A model generated the notes under the pieces. That model was not told the DNA's origin. It saw only the letters and a program-made list of their open reading frames with translations, and made no database searches. This document shows positions 36,301-48,894 of a DNA stretch of 64,000 bases, piece by piece. Positions within the stretch are counted from its first letter, which is position 1. Every line of letters starts with the position of its first letter. The position numbers and the translations under genes were made by a program. Source of the DNA: Ophiostoma sp. CBS 140.51 (Eukaryota; Ascomycota; Sordariomycetes; Ophiostomatales; Ophiostomataceae); assembly GCA_029298735.1 (NCBI GenBank), contig JANSLP010000176.1, positions 1 to 64,000 of the forward strand, read 5' to 3'.

Positions 36301-39300
36301 AGGCCCTTTTCAAAACCTTGGACTCTGAGCTTGATCTTCTTTTTACAGGCGTCTTGGATCAGTCGGTGAAAAATCTAAACAGCGAGGTTGCCTTTGCGGA
36401 GCAATCGGTGTCGCTTCTGCGAGCCTTGATTGAGCGACTGGACTCACCATCCGATCTTGGCGCCGCCTCGTCTGTTCATCTCGGGGCACTAACACTCAAC
36501 TTTGCCAAGTTTCTGGATACTACACCCGACTCGCCAAACAACTTGCGTGTGAAAATCAAAACATGCCAACTTTGTGAAGCTGTGACAAAGAGAAAGGAGC
36601 ATCTGAACCTGCGCGATGATGTACGCATCCGAAATCAGCTTCTGGAGATCATTTTTGGCTGGATCGCACGACCGCACTCTCCATCCGGCCACGTTTACGG
36701 AGGAAACGTGGCGGGCCGGCAGGACGAAGCCACTCGCGTCCAAAAAGACCTCGACAAAGCCTGTCTAAAGTGCCTAGCGGAGCTGACTTACCGTCTGCCT
36801 CTACAGCCAGGTGATGGGCAGTCCGATGCGGGAACGAGCGAGTTAAAGTCTCACATGTTTCACACTTACTTCAACCGCTTTCTTTCCCTGCTCAACCTCG
36901 AGCAAACCGAGCTTGCCAGAGCGGACTACATTGCCAATTCTGCCCGGGATGAAATCTCAGCGTCTGAACTAGCAATCACAATTCTGTCCAACTTGCTCAG
37001 TGCCAATCTGGACGTCGGCCTGAAACGTTCTCTCAGCATTGGCTACCACGAAAATGTCGAGATACGAACCGCATTCGTTCGGGTGCTTTGTAACATTCTC
37101 ATGCAAGGCACCGAGTTCAGCAACCTATCAGACACGGCAGTCGGTGACAAGTATGACGAGCTGATTGACATCCTTACAAACGATACAGCATTGGCAACTG
37201 CCATGGCTGCTGTGTGCCCTAGCTCAGAGGTTGACGAGCTCACGATATCACTCTTGAACGTCTTTGAGAGCCGCGGGATGGGCTTTGACCTTCTCGAAGC
37301 AGTGATCAAGCTCGAGGTCGAAGAAACCGAGAGCGAGTCCGAGCTCCTGCGGCGGACTTGCGTTGCTACCAAAATGCTGTCTGTGTACGCGAAGTGGAAA
37401 GGCTCGGCCTACCTCAAGGCCACCCTCCAGAAAGTTGTTGAGCGGTTGATGATGACAGCAAACGACCTCGATTTCGAACTGGACCCTACACGTGTGAAGT
37501 CGCAGGATGAGCTGAAAAAGAATGCTGTTCAGCTGCAGATCGTGGCAAAGGTCTTTATTGACGACATCAGTGCCTCCTCGTCCAAGATTCCAACGGCATT
37601 CCGTAAAATCTGCAGCATCATCTCATCGGCAGTCACAACACGGTTCCCAGAAGCGAAATATACAGCGGTGGGGGCGTTCATTTTCCTTCGGTTTTTCTGT
37701 CCGGCAATTGTAGCTCCGGAGGTAGAAGGCCTCGTAACGACAACTCCGTCGAAAGAGATGCGGAGAGGCCTGCTGCTCATTGCCAAGATCATCCAAAATC
37801 TTGCAAATAATGTTTTGTTTGGCGCGAAGGAGCCTTACATGTTCCCTCTCAACGAATTCCTCTCCTTCAACATCTATGACGTGACGACGTTCCTCCGCAA
37901 AATCTCTGTTGCGCCCGAAGGAATCGAAGGGTCTCCAAAGAGTGACGCAACAGACTTTGGGGCATCGGTCTCTCTCCACCGTTTTCTCTACGATCACTGG
38001 GACCATGTGAGGCAGAGGCTCGCCTCACAAGAACGGCGAGACCACGTGCGGTCGCCGGGAGAAGGCCCCCGCACTCGCTCGCCTGTACTGGAGCCGTTGA
38101 GAAATCTCATCACAAATCTTGGGCCGCCGCCGCTGGCTGTCACCTGGAACCGGCCACAGATCACGTTGAACAATCCCCCTGCCTACTCGCGGTTCCAGAA
38201 CTTCATGCTGCGCAACGCCTTCAGGAGCAGCGAGTCATTTGTTACGGCGCGGGCAGTGTACGATGGCGGCGAAAGCAAGGTGAGGACACCGCCTATTTTC
38301 GATACATGGCCGTTTTTTTGGCAGACGCATTTGGTCGATTAGATACTAACTTACAACAGGATGGCTTGTCGATTATTTGCATTATCTTGCGCAACATCGA
38401 TGCGGACTCGATCGACTACGATACGCTCGTATTTTGCTATCTAAAGGTAAGCCATTTTCTTGTGTTCCCCTGCTAGAACGGTCTTCCATCTCCCATAGAT
38501 GCCATACCCCAGTAATCCTACTAAACGAAACACTCCCGTACCTTCAGATTGCCAGTCGTCTCTGGCACAAGCCATTCGGTCTGTTCATAGATGCAACATG
38601 TTACAGCGGTCAGAACGAGCCACCCGACGAGCTTTTCCAGAAGCTTGAAGCCCTCACGCCGACAGAGCTCTCTCGTCAGCTTTCACGTGTGTACATCTAC
38701 AACATGAACAGCACGTTTCGGTAAGCTCTCACCCCCAAGGATACAGATATGGATGGGCGTTCCTAATGTGAGGCAGAAAATGTTTCCGGCGGATTCTTCG
38801 GGCAGCCGCCAAAAACGAGGGCAGCGTGTTCCATCCAGACAACGTCGAGTACCATCTTGTCAGCAACATGCAAGACCTGCAAGGCCATTTCCACCTAAGC
38901 CAGGTGCATTTGCCAAAGGAGACCCTAAGTGTCGTTGGAGACATTAGATACGTCTTTCAACAAATCACCCGGCTCTCAAGATCCAGAGGGAAAATTGATG
39001 TGTCCATCAAAGTCGGCAGTCAGTTCGTCCAAATCACGACAACCAAAAAGCAGGAAATCCACCAGGGATTTGGACTGAATGCCATCTTCAACGACATCTT
39101 CCGGCTTGGGGACATTGACCAGGCTCCAATGTCCATCCAGACAGACGATGACTCGGCGTTTGGGCTTCGTGCTGAAAATGGCAAGATCGTGATGTATTTC
39201 ACCAGCCCTGGAAAGCAAGACATTCTCCAGGCCATCAGAGGCGCCAAGGTGAAATACAGCAAGGATGCACGGGCGCTCAAGTCGTTTGAAAGACTTGTTC

Positions 39301-41850
39301 GGCCACAAGATGTGCCAGGCACGTTGCTCAACCTGTCGCTGGCGAATCTTGGAAGTGCAGACCATACCCTAAGACTCTCGTCCTATAACCTTCTTGGTGC
39401 ACTTTGTCGGGCATTTAAGTTCTCCACTGCCTCAAGTCTGCTCTGTATCAAAGGTGAGAAGTGGCACAACGCCCCGTTTTCCCTAAACTGTCATTTTTAT
39501 CATACTGACCAACGCTGCTCTAGACATATCTGTGCCATTGGATCCGTCACAGTTCATCATCAACATCAGCAAAAAGCTTGCTGAAGCAGAGCCTCAGCTC
39601 ACTACAGACTTTCTGAATGAGTTCTTTGTCGGCTGGGACAGCTTTTCGGACGAGCAAAAGCCTCTAAGCCTCGCATACATGGCTCCCTGGCTACCAGGTC
39701 TCAGAACCTCTCTGCTGGCGAGCGATGCCGAAAGCGACAAGGCAAAGGACAAAATATCCGCGATATTCAGGAAGCTGATCGAAGTGGCTGTGTCCGATCC
39801 GTCTCTAAGTTTTGTGCTGGAGCAGACCGTGTGGCCTGCCATTTACCAAGACGAAACACTGCTTGACCTGTTTTTAGAAGAAGTCGTCAAAAACGGGCTG
39901 TCTATCGGTATCCATGACGACCAGGCAGATATTCTCACGTCCATCGTTACGGGCATTGGAACGATCACAATACGGGGCAAGATCATTTCTCGCCTTCGGA
40001 AAGCACTCAACCGGTCTTCGCTGCGCCCGACAAAGCACCTGCCCGACAATGCGGTCTGGGCAGAGATCTGTGTCCTTCTACAATTCTGCGTGTCGCTATC
40101 CTTTGACAGCGGGATCCAGTCACAGCTCTATTTGCCGGAGATCTTCCACATTGTCACGATGCTTGCCAACATTGGAACGCCAGATGTCCGCTTTTTGGTA
40201 CACCGGCTTTTGGCGAACTCTCTCCATGCCGTCTGCACCTCCTTTAATCTTGACGAGGCACGTCTCAGTAAGCTTGGCGGTGCACTTGAATCGTTGTCTG
40301 AAGGGAAGAGCGATCTATTTTCCAACTATGCATCTGCCACTTTTGGCCGAGATGGCGCCTCGATCTCCACGAACCAAGAAGTTGGTCCGTCGCTTGCTGC
40401 AACAGAATCCCTTGCTGCACTCCTGTTCGAACTATGCTCAGTGGCTGCGCCATCAGTCGACATTGCAAATGCGTGGCGTGCGCGGTGGATGAGCTTGGTC
40501 GCAAGCACAGCCTTTCAAAACAACCCTGCGATCCAACCACGGGCATTTACGGTGATGGGATGCCTTGCGAGAGAAGAGGTTGACGATGACCTCTTGTACC
40601 AAGTGTTGGTCGCTCTCCGAACAAGCATAGGGCGCTTCAGTGACGACAACAACAGCGACATGATGGTTTCTATTGTAACTTCCCTGTCAAAAATGATGGC
40701 CAAGCTGCCGTCGGCTTCACGATATGGCTATCAACTGTTCTGGCTAGCCATGTCCCTACTCCGGCTCGTTCCCCCAAGTCTGTTCAACTGTACGGCCCAG
40801 TTCCTTGAATCCGTCTTGACCAACATCAGCTCGTCGGGGGAGATGCGGGGCGAGAGAATGATACCGTTCTTGCTTCAAGGACGTGCACCTCTTGAGGACG
40901 CTGCGTTGGCCTTGGATGAGGCATATGGTGTTCACTTTAACAGCGAGAACTTCCACTTTGCTGCGTGTGCATGTCTTGTTCGGGGCTTGACGGACACAAT
41001 GACAAAGTCAACGGCCCTCCGAGTGCTGTCTACATTCCTCGAGTTGACCAGCTGGGCACCTGGCGAAAAGGAGACGAAAGTAGTGGACATGTCTGGGTCA
41101 CCCTACATGGCTCTCATCCTAGCACGCGTCGGTAGCGTCGAAGAACTCAAGGACAGTTTGTGGCATGCGGGCATCAGTCCCACATCGTTGCCTAACCTGG
41201 CACACGTGCATTCGATCCAGGATGTGTCGGCCATGAAAGAGAAAGACCTGTTGCTGAATACAGCGATGGAGCTTGTGGACTTCCAGTATCTTGAAGATGC
41301 CCTGCAGAACCGGACTCTTCTGTGGCTGAATGAACTAGCAAAGGAGAAGCCAAACGTCATTCTGCATCTGTAAGTCCTCATGTGCACATTCACATGTCTC
41401 CCTTTGGTACAAAACAAAGACCAGGTGGCATAACCACGTGCGCTGTTTAGTGCTTGGATACCTTGAACAACATACTAACAAATCAGATGTGCACCAATCG
41501 CGTCTATATTAGATGAGGTTTTACTACACTGTCAAAACTCGTCCACTCTGGAGGCAGCGCACGAGCTGCTGCAGACACTTAGCTCCAACTCCAAGTTTGC
41601 ACAAGTCCTCGACTCTACCGACATGCTCAAGGCCAGCCTTGACGACATGGGCTTTGGGGGCTTGTGGAGGTCTTGCACATTCAGCAATTCTCACGACCAA
41701 GATGGACACTGCTTCGGCCTGACAGAAAGGCTTATTGAGGTAAGTAAACAAAATACTGCTTTGATCCAAAAAGGGTCGCTAGAAAGTAGACTCGTCTTCA
41801 AAACGGCTAAGCACTAACAACTATGTTTACGGTAGCTTATCATCGTCTAA
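33370..41850 (+). CDS. Ras GTPase-activating protein, Ira/neurofibromin homologue
   Basis: The spliced product is about 2581 residues from ten exons: 33370-34959, 35030-35376, 35459-35573, 35637-38279, 38360-38446, 38548-38720, 38777-39453, 39524-41369, 41487-41739 and 41836-41850. It switches off Ras by stimulating GTP hydrolysis and so restrains cAMP/PKA and MAPK signalling. The RasGAP domain is at about 1180-1440. It shows LLRRTCVATKML, which holds the arginine-finger position near residue 1255, and the hallmark FLRFFCPAIVAPE near 1366. A Sec14-PH-like module follows from about 1566 (DGLSIICIILRNIDADSIDY; LWHKPFGLFIDATCYSG). The rest is helical repeat, as in neurofibromin. The final exon is only 15 nt (LIIV and stop) and is the least certain; reading through the intron would add about 28 residues instead. 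The ATG at 33370 is the first in frame. Confidence 0.93.
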
Positions 41851-42646
41851 TTGGCATCCATGTAACCAACTTTGGTAGTCGAGCCAAAGAGATAAAGAGG
41901 GAGGGGGAGAGATGCACGAGAAGGAAAGAGACGAAAAGAAACGGGAGTACAATAGGTTGGGTGCGTTCTGTTCCCATTCGCGTGCGGTAGGCATCACCAT
42001 GTTCAACGGCCAGACGCGCGTCTGAAGACGCTACGAACCTATTTGACGGGTCGACTCGCCACCGAGGATGCGTCTACGATGAATTTTAGAGTGTTGCTGC
42101 TTTAGGGCAGTGTAACGGCTTTGCTCCCCATTGTTCAACGACATGATCTGGGGGTGGCGGTGGCGGTAGTGGGTAAACAAAGGGCGGGAGGCAAATCGTT
42201 GCCCAAAGGGACGATTGGGTTGTCGAGGGAGACTGGGTGCTATTTTTCGAGGTCACGACTATGGAAAAGACAAAAGAGGTGAATGAAATGGAATGGAAAC
42301 ATAAGGCAGAAAAAGTTTACAATATCAAGAAGAAAGACTCGACAGCATCACAGACGGCCTCTAACACCGAAACAGTGAGACCCATCTCCACGCTGCAAAA
42401 TCGATGAACCTGATAGCCCGAGTCACAGGTGAAAATGTTTTACAATAACCTGTGGGCCATTGGCGGCCTCGGCAGCGTTGACGAGGACGGCGATCATCAC
42501 AGCCACCGTTGGAACAGACCGGTCGATGGCAGCTGAACGGAAGTGTGTTGATGGACTCAGCACCGGAGGCGGCCGTTTTCAGTAGGTACAAGCGAAACCC
42601 CAACATCAAGGCCGTATGTGTTTAAGCATTACTCCGTACAGAGGTA

Positions 42647-42674
42647 CAAACAAACAAACAAATAAATAAATAAA
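42647..42674. repeat. CAAA/TAAA tetranucleotide microsatellite
   Basis: About seven tetranucleotide units run from CAAA to TAAA in noncoding DNA, directly after a TACTCCGTA word. Confidence 0.8.
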
Positions 42675-43118
42675 CACGATCTCCCACAAAGGGGGGTCGC
42701 GGAAGATTGACGACAGTAATAACGGGGCCGCCACACAAAGACTACGGACAGTAGCTCAGTGGCAAGCGACAAACGTTCGCTTGTTTGCTTTGTTGGAACG
42801 GTTGGCTCGTACGATGCAGCCAGGGAGACAAGGCTTCGAGATGACAAGCAACGGTGGGAGGCGAGATGGAAAAGGCTGAAAGGAAAGAGAGAAAAAATAC
42901 GAAACAGAAAAACGGGGTGGGTCAGAGTGGGTCCACATGTAAAAGCTTGACGGGCCCTACCGCGGCACTGGCTGGCGCTAGCGGCAATGCCGAAAATAAA
43001 TGGGGCACAAAAACGCAGTCCTCTTTTTTCCCATTTCCCACTGAACGGGAACGCTGAAGTCCGATCTAATCCCCGTCAAGATTGAACGAACGAAGCGAGA
43101 AGCCACGAGGAGAAACCC

Positions 43119-43135
43119 GGGGGGGGGGGGGGGGG
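43119..43135. repeat. Homopolymer run of 17 G
   Basis: A run of 17 consecutive G is flanked by CCC and TTT. It could form a G-quadruplex or reflect an assembly length error; the exact count is not reliable in any sequencing method. Confidence 0.8.
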
Positions 43136-44530
43136 TTTGCGCACAAATCGAAGGCCGGAACAAGACGTAACGACGAAACGGGAAAATAAGAAAATGGGAC
43201 AACAGAGAAAAGGGACGATATGGAAAGGCAACGAAAACGTATCGGGGTATCGGAGATGGACGGGGAGACAGGAAAGAATCACTGTTCCATGCAAAGTGCT
43301 CCGTAGTCGCGGCAGGATTTACAAAGTACGGATTCCACAGAAATTCTACAGCTTACTCAGTAGATGCGGCTCTAAGAGCCCGATCGCTTCTTCTTCTTCT
43401 TCCCGTCGTCCGTCATTAAGCCGGTGCCAAGGGTTGGCGGAAGCGCACAGCGCAGACTCTGAGATTCTTCAGATGGACCCTGCCTCGCCTAGATCTGGGC
43501 AGGCCCAATTGCGCCCCGTTCACGACAGAACTACGTGTATGTGCATACTATGTATGACAGGCTTGAGCTTTGGCATAACGTTACGCCATGGCTACACAAT
43601 AAGGTTTGGCCGGCTATCAACGGGCGTTATCCATGTGACTGCTCTGTGCAAAGCAGGACATCGGAGCACGGCTACCAGAGTTGTCGCTTCCGCAGGAGGG
43701 CGGAGTTATCGCACATGGCATCGCATATATCGCATATGCTGTGCCTGGCAATCTTTCAGGCACAAAGCATAGCGTCGTATGGTGAAGCGATCCAGAAACA
43801 GAAACGAGCCAATGGGACACGAATTTAAAAAGCCGGTCGCTGGAGCGCATTCGAGATGACAGAGCGCAAATCTAGCTGGAGATGTGCTGAGAAGGGCGCC
43901 ATGCGCTGAGAAGGGCGTACGAAGTAGGGCACGCACAATGCGAACAGTTTCGTCGCCCGGGTTGAGTGCCCAGTCTCTGTTGAATGGGGCGCTGGGGATG
44001 AGCTGTGCAGGCAGACGCCGCAAAGTCCGGAAGGGGGAAACAATATGTTTTGCTGTTTAGAAGAGGTAGCAATTCTGCGCGATACTGCTCTGTGGCAAGG
44101 GTTATTTGGCATCTATCTGCTTATGAATCGGCGATGCAATCCGGAGTACTCGGGAAGACATGCGGGACAGTATGCCGAAGATAGGGCGCGGGCAAAGCGG
44201 AGGTGTAGGAGCAGGATGCGGAAGTAAAATGTGGAAGCAAAATGCGAGGCAGGGTGCAGAAGAGCATAAATGCAAATCAAAATACAAATCAGATTGCGGG
44301 TCAGATTGCGAATCAGAATGCGAATAAAATGCGATATTGTATGCAGAAATTGGATGCAGACGCGGAGGCTTCAGCCGGGCCCGACAGCAAGGCCAGCAAA
44401 CACAGCAAGAGTGAAATGGGGGGAAAAAGCGGAGAGGGAAGCATTGACCATAGTCATTATACAATGGACCAAAACGAAGCGAGGCGAGGCGAAAGCGAAC
44501 AGCGAAGGAAGGGCGATGCAGGGACGAGGG

Positions 44531-44561
44531 GAAACCGAAAGGAAACCGAAAGGAAACCGAG
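44531..44561. repeat. 11-bp GAAACCGAAAG triplication
   Basis: Nearly three exact tandem copies of an 11-bp unit lie in noncoding DNA. Confidence 0.75.
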
Positions 44562-46303
44562 AACGACTCGACTCGGCGAACGGATGCACTGGGGCACATG
44601 GGCACTGCTTGCTGGAAGCAGTTGGCCAGGCCAGGCCATTATGTAAGATATCTTGCTTATGTGTACACCCATTGTAGCAGCCACGGACTCACAGGGACGC
44701 CTGAGCATGACGTTACAGCAGGTGCTAGTGCGATCCATCGCTGTAATCATGCTGCCTTCTGCGAATTACGAGGCACCCGTCATACGCTGTCATACTCCAT
44801 AATATCTGACAGTATCTCAAATACTTGCACCCCAGAAAGAAAAGGGAGAATGAAATTGCACTCTGAATTAAGGTTGCGATACATTTCCTACCGTATTCAA
44901 AATAAAGACCGGGACGCGGGCATACGGGCGTAGAGCGAGGCCCAGAGTTGCCATGCCATGGCAGCTGTGGAATCGTTTTACTGGGTATGTACTTCGTACA
45001 CAGTAATACTCTGGATGGACAGGACACAGCTGGAAAACGGCGGAAGGACCGAGACAAACCCGGTGACCAGGCCGCCTAGCACAGTGGTGCGTAATCGGCC
45101 CTCGCGTGACTGGCTGAATGGCGGGTCAAGCCACATCTGGGCCGTGCAGTTGGGCCGGTGGGCTGGTCTTGGCAGTCACGCGGACAGAGGATCTCGTGAT
45201 CTGGGGGGGGTGTGTCCTGGAAGTACGAAGTAGCCTGCGGTTGATTCATACTGGGCAGGCGCGACACACTGCGCGCGGCATAGGACAAAACAAGACTGAA
45301 TACTCCGTACTCTGTCACAGAATATAGGACACGGGACACGGGACGTGGTTTTACGAGGAATTGTTCGATTTCTTATTTCTTCAGAATGGGAAAGGCCATG
45401 GGCCAGCAAGGCAACATGGGCACTGCTCACTGAGGGTGCTAGAAGAAAAGGTCCGCTCTGCCCAGGGCTGGGTGCAGAGTAATGCGAATAAGGAATTGTT
45501 GCGCGAGCTTGAAAGGAGATTCAAAGGCATGAGTCAAGCTCGAAAAGAAGACGAGAAACCCGAAGGGCCGAGAAAGACAATGTCGGGGGTGTGATGGACA
45601 AAAAATCTGCAAACGCAAAAGCAAAATCTTCATCAGAGTTTTCCATTCCTGCAGCCCTCCTTCCCTCCTCTCCCCGTTCTGCAACTGTAACCATGCGCCC
45701 CGGAGCCTTCCGACACAGAGACAGGTCGTGTTTTTTTACCTTGCATTGGCATTTACTAAAAAAATTGCTGAGGGAGGGTGAGAGGGTGTGCAGTGAAAAG
45801 TTTTTTTTTCCTTTCTCGGACAGCGCGTGCATCTGTGGCTTGCGCTGCAACCACTAAAACAACTGCTGTGCGTGAGTGTGAGTGCTATTGCGCTGGCTGG
45901 GAAAACTCTTCTCCTGTCCTTGCAAAAGTGCCCAGGTGCCCAGAGAAGGGATGCCAGGGAAGCTGCTTAAAACTTCAGTCGCGGAGTCCGCCGTGCGCGC
46001 CTGGCGTCGGCGTTAGCGGCCAAAAGTGTCCCAATTCAGCGGCATTACACGGTACATACCAAGGTTCACTCTCGCAGTCGCCAGCCTTCCAACAGCACGC
46101 ACCCCCCTGGTAAAACCCTATTTTTGTGACTCTCGTGTGGTCCTTCCGCCAAGACCATCGGCAGCCCCGCCAGCACCCTGGCAGTCTCTGGAAGCGTCTA
46201 GCCACAGGCTTCTCTGGGCCATTTCAGCAACACCCAACCAGGCCAACGGTCTAGGCCAACCCAGCCCAGCTTGCAACCAGGCCTGGGCCACACCAGCATG
46301 AAG

Positions 46304-46330
46304 CGATGCGATGCGATGCGATGTGATGCA
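46304..46330. repeat. GATGC pentanucleotide microsatellite
   Basis: About five tandem GATGC units run into a related GATGTGATGCAGGTGCAGGTGC stretch. It is noncoding. Confidence 0.75.
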
Positions 46331-48725
46331 GGTGCAGGTGCACTGAAAATAAGGGCGAGTATGTCCGAACTGTAGGACTGAGTATGCATGCAAACTTTTC
46401 ACTACCACGACGATCTAGCCATTTCCACGAGAACAAAGGGGAAAGGGACAAGAGGAGGGGAGACGAGCGAACAAATAAGCGAATATAGAGCACTGCAAAC
46501 TGGAAACTGGAAACTGTAAACTGTGACCTTCAAACTGCAAACAGAGGGACGAGGTTGCTCGAGAATGCTGCTTTCGGCGAGGGCCTAGACCAGTGGTTTG
46601 CAGGCCGTATTTTCAGCGGTGGATGTCTGAATACACACGCTGGTGTGCCATCGACCGTGATTTACGAGAACGAGTCGGGCCATTTGCCCTGGACGCTTGC
46701 TTTGACTGCTGTAGAACTCAAAAGTATTAACTCCCAAAAAACTCGTAACAACAGCCGTGGCGCGTATCTTACTTGAGAGCCCTGGAGCCACGGCGGTATG
46801 ACAAATGGCGTCGGCGGATCTTTCGTCGCAGCGGTCGCTGAAATTCATATTTGCTTGCCAGAGCAGCCAAGTCCGACGAGATATTATCTCCTGTTTCGTA
46901 CGATCGCGGGCTTGGCAGCTGTGGCATCGCGGGCAGAGAAAAGGCCTGTAGGGAGCCAGCCGTAGAGATACATCACGTACTCTGAGATCGGGCAAAGATT
47001 GCAAGTCGCATCTTTTGCATTTGGAATCGGCAGGGACCACCAGCTACCGCTACCGATTACAAAAACAACCAACATCTGGCAATTGGCAGACACGCACATC
47101 ACAACCGCGGCGTCGGGGCAGCGAGACAGCGAGGCTCAGTCGACGTACCTGCATATGCGATGCCAACGGCCCAGCAGGTACGGTGTGGCTGAGTCGGGGG
47201 ACAGAGGGAGTGGTATTATTCTTCCTGCAGGTTCTAGCAAGGACCGGGAAGAAAGGTCCAAAGAAGAATGCAAAGAATGAACTGGAAAAAGAACAGGAAT
47301 CAGCGAAAAGATTAGGAGGACGTACTGCCCAAAGAGGACAAGCCAGCGAGTCTGCCAGCCAAGAGTGTCTCTGTGTCCAGGGAATGTCAGGTATCTTTGC
47401 TGCGACGTCCTCCGGCGTCCTGTCCCTTCAGCGCCGAGAGGCCCCCCGAGGTGCCCTGAATTCCACACGCCCCCCCTGCTGTCCCTCCTGTGCCCACACA
47501 ACATTGCAGCGTCCACAGCACAGAGGGCTGCAGCCAACAGGTGGACGTCGACGTCGACGTCATAATACTGAATTGTCCATCATTGATGCCCCTCCGCCCG
47601 CGTGTTGTCAGCCAGCCCAGGCCCCTGCCTGACCTGGGTAGCCGCATCAAAGCGGCGCAAAACGTCAGCGACCAAACGTCAACAACGGCCAGGCCACCGG
47701 CTTGAATGACCTCGATGCTGCGACTGCAGCTGCGATTCCGCAAATCTGCACTTCTGTGTTTTATTTGGTCACCCTGGCTGTATGTTCGCTTTCTTTCAGG
47801 TCCTTTGCTATTTTCTTCTTCTTTTTTTTTCCGGCTCTTTGATTCGTTTTTCTCTCTCTCCTTTGTCTCCAGGTGACTCCCTTTGATTCCTCCTGCTTCC
47901 TTCTCTTTCTGTTCTCCCCCTTTTCCCCGTGAATTGAATCCCCCTTGGCTGGCAGGCAGACAGACGCGAGCTGCACACAACCAAATGCCGTGTGCTGTAG
48001 AAAGTATGACTCAAGTCTTTCAAGGACTTGCAAAGCCATAAATCACGGTCGTTCAACCCAGAAGGCGCCAGTAGAACCCGCAGAGGCAGGAGCGATGGAC
48101 TCCCCAGAGAACCGTGTTTCCGTGTTTGCTCTTGCTGACGTAGGGAAATGTGGGATAGATTCAATCGAATCGTCAGAGCAGCAGCAGCAGAGCAGGAAAG
48201 AGCGAACAAGCGAAAACAGATCGCCGTCTATGAGCGCACCATGCTGCTCAAATATGGGATGGTTGTCAATCGCCGAGCCTTCGATGAGAAGCCTCCGCGG
48301 GTTAGAAAAACCCGTCTTAATAACAGCCCAGTGCCTTCTGGGCGATTCCACCGCACACGCCCCTCTCCACCAACCGTCGTCCGAGGCTTGTTGCGGGGTG
48401 CACGCTACTTCTGCTGATCACTGGGCGCCCTCCCAAAAGCCGCTGTAATGTAGGCAACAGCGAACGAGGCCCGAGGTACCTAGTACTTCTGGCCCTTGAT
48501 ACGCACACCCCACCCCTGGCATCGTTTCTGGTCATCTTTTTTTATTTTTTAGGAGGCCTTACGCTAGCCTGCACCAGTCTCTCGGAAAGCCAGTGTCATC
48601 CCACCCCTCCCCTCCATTAGTATACACTTACATACGTATTAGAGTGCAGAGTCAGATTTATGGAGAATACGTACTTGCCTGCTCCCGTACCTTCCACATG
48701 TTTGACATAGTTTCTTTCCACCACC

Positions 48726-48732
48726 TATATAT
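48726..48732 (+). promoter_or_regulatory. TATA box of the Rpn4-like gene
   Basis: A TATATAT string within CACCTATATATACG lies about 165 bp before the ATG and just upstream of a pyrimidine-rich stretch typical of fungal transcription starts. Confidence 0.5.
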
Positions 48733-48749
48733 ACGAAGCCTTCCTCAAC

Positions 48750-48758
48750 TTTGCCACC
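48750..48758 (-). promoter_or_regulatory. PACE-type element (GGTGGCAAA on the minus strand)
   Basis: The top strand reads TTTGCCACC, the exact reverse complement of the yeast proteasome-associated control element GGTGGCAAA bound by Rpn4. It lies 137 bp before the ATG of the Rpn4-like gene and about 18 bp after the TATA string, so it could be near or inside the start of the transcript. Autoregulation is inferred. Confidence 0.5.
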
Positions 48759-48894
48759 GTCGTTGCCCTTTTTACTTTTCCCCCCATATATCTCTCCACA
48801 AATTTTATTCTTGTCGCAAACTTCCTTTCAACAACAAACAAACTCTCAAACCCATATTCGTTTCTGCTTCTCTCCATCGACAAGAGGAACGATA

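Larger units (their letters stand above)
41851..48894. other. 7-kb gene desert upstream of the Rpn4-like gene
   Basis: No frame here looks coding: the candidates are short, overlapping and low in complexity. It contains a 17-G run (43119-43135), a CAAA/TAAA microsatellite (42647-42674), an 11-bp GAAACCGAAAG triplication (44531-44561), a GATGC pentamer run (46304-46330), and five copies of TACT(C/T)CGTA (42630, 43918, 44990, 45224, 45301). The first few hundred bases are probably the 3' UTR of the RasGAP gene. The last 1-2 kb are probably promoter of the Rpn4-like gene. A long noncoding transcript is possible but cannot be shown. Confidence 0.55.
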
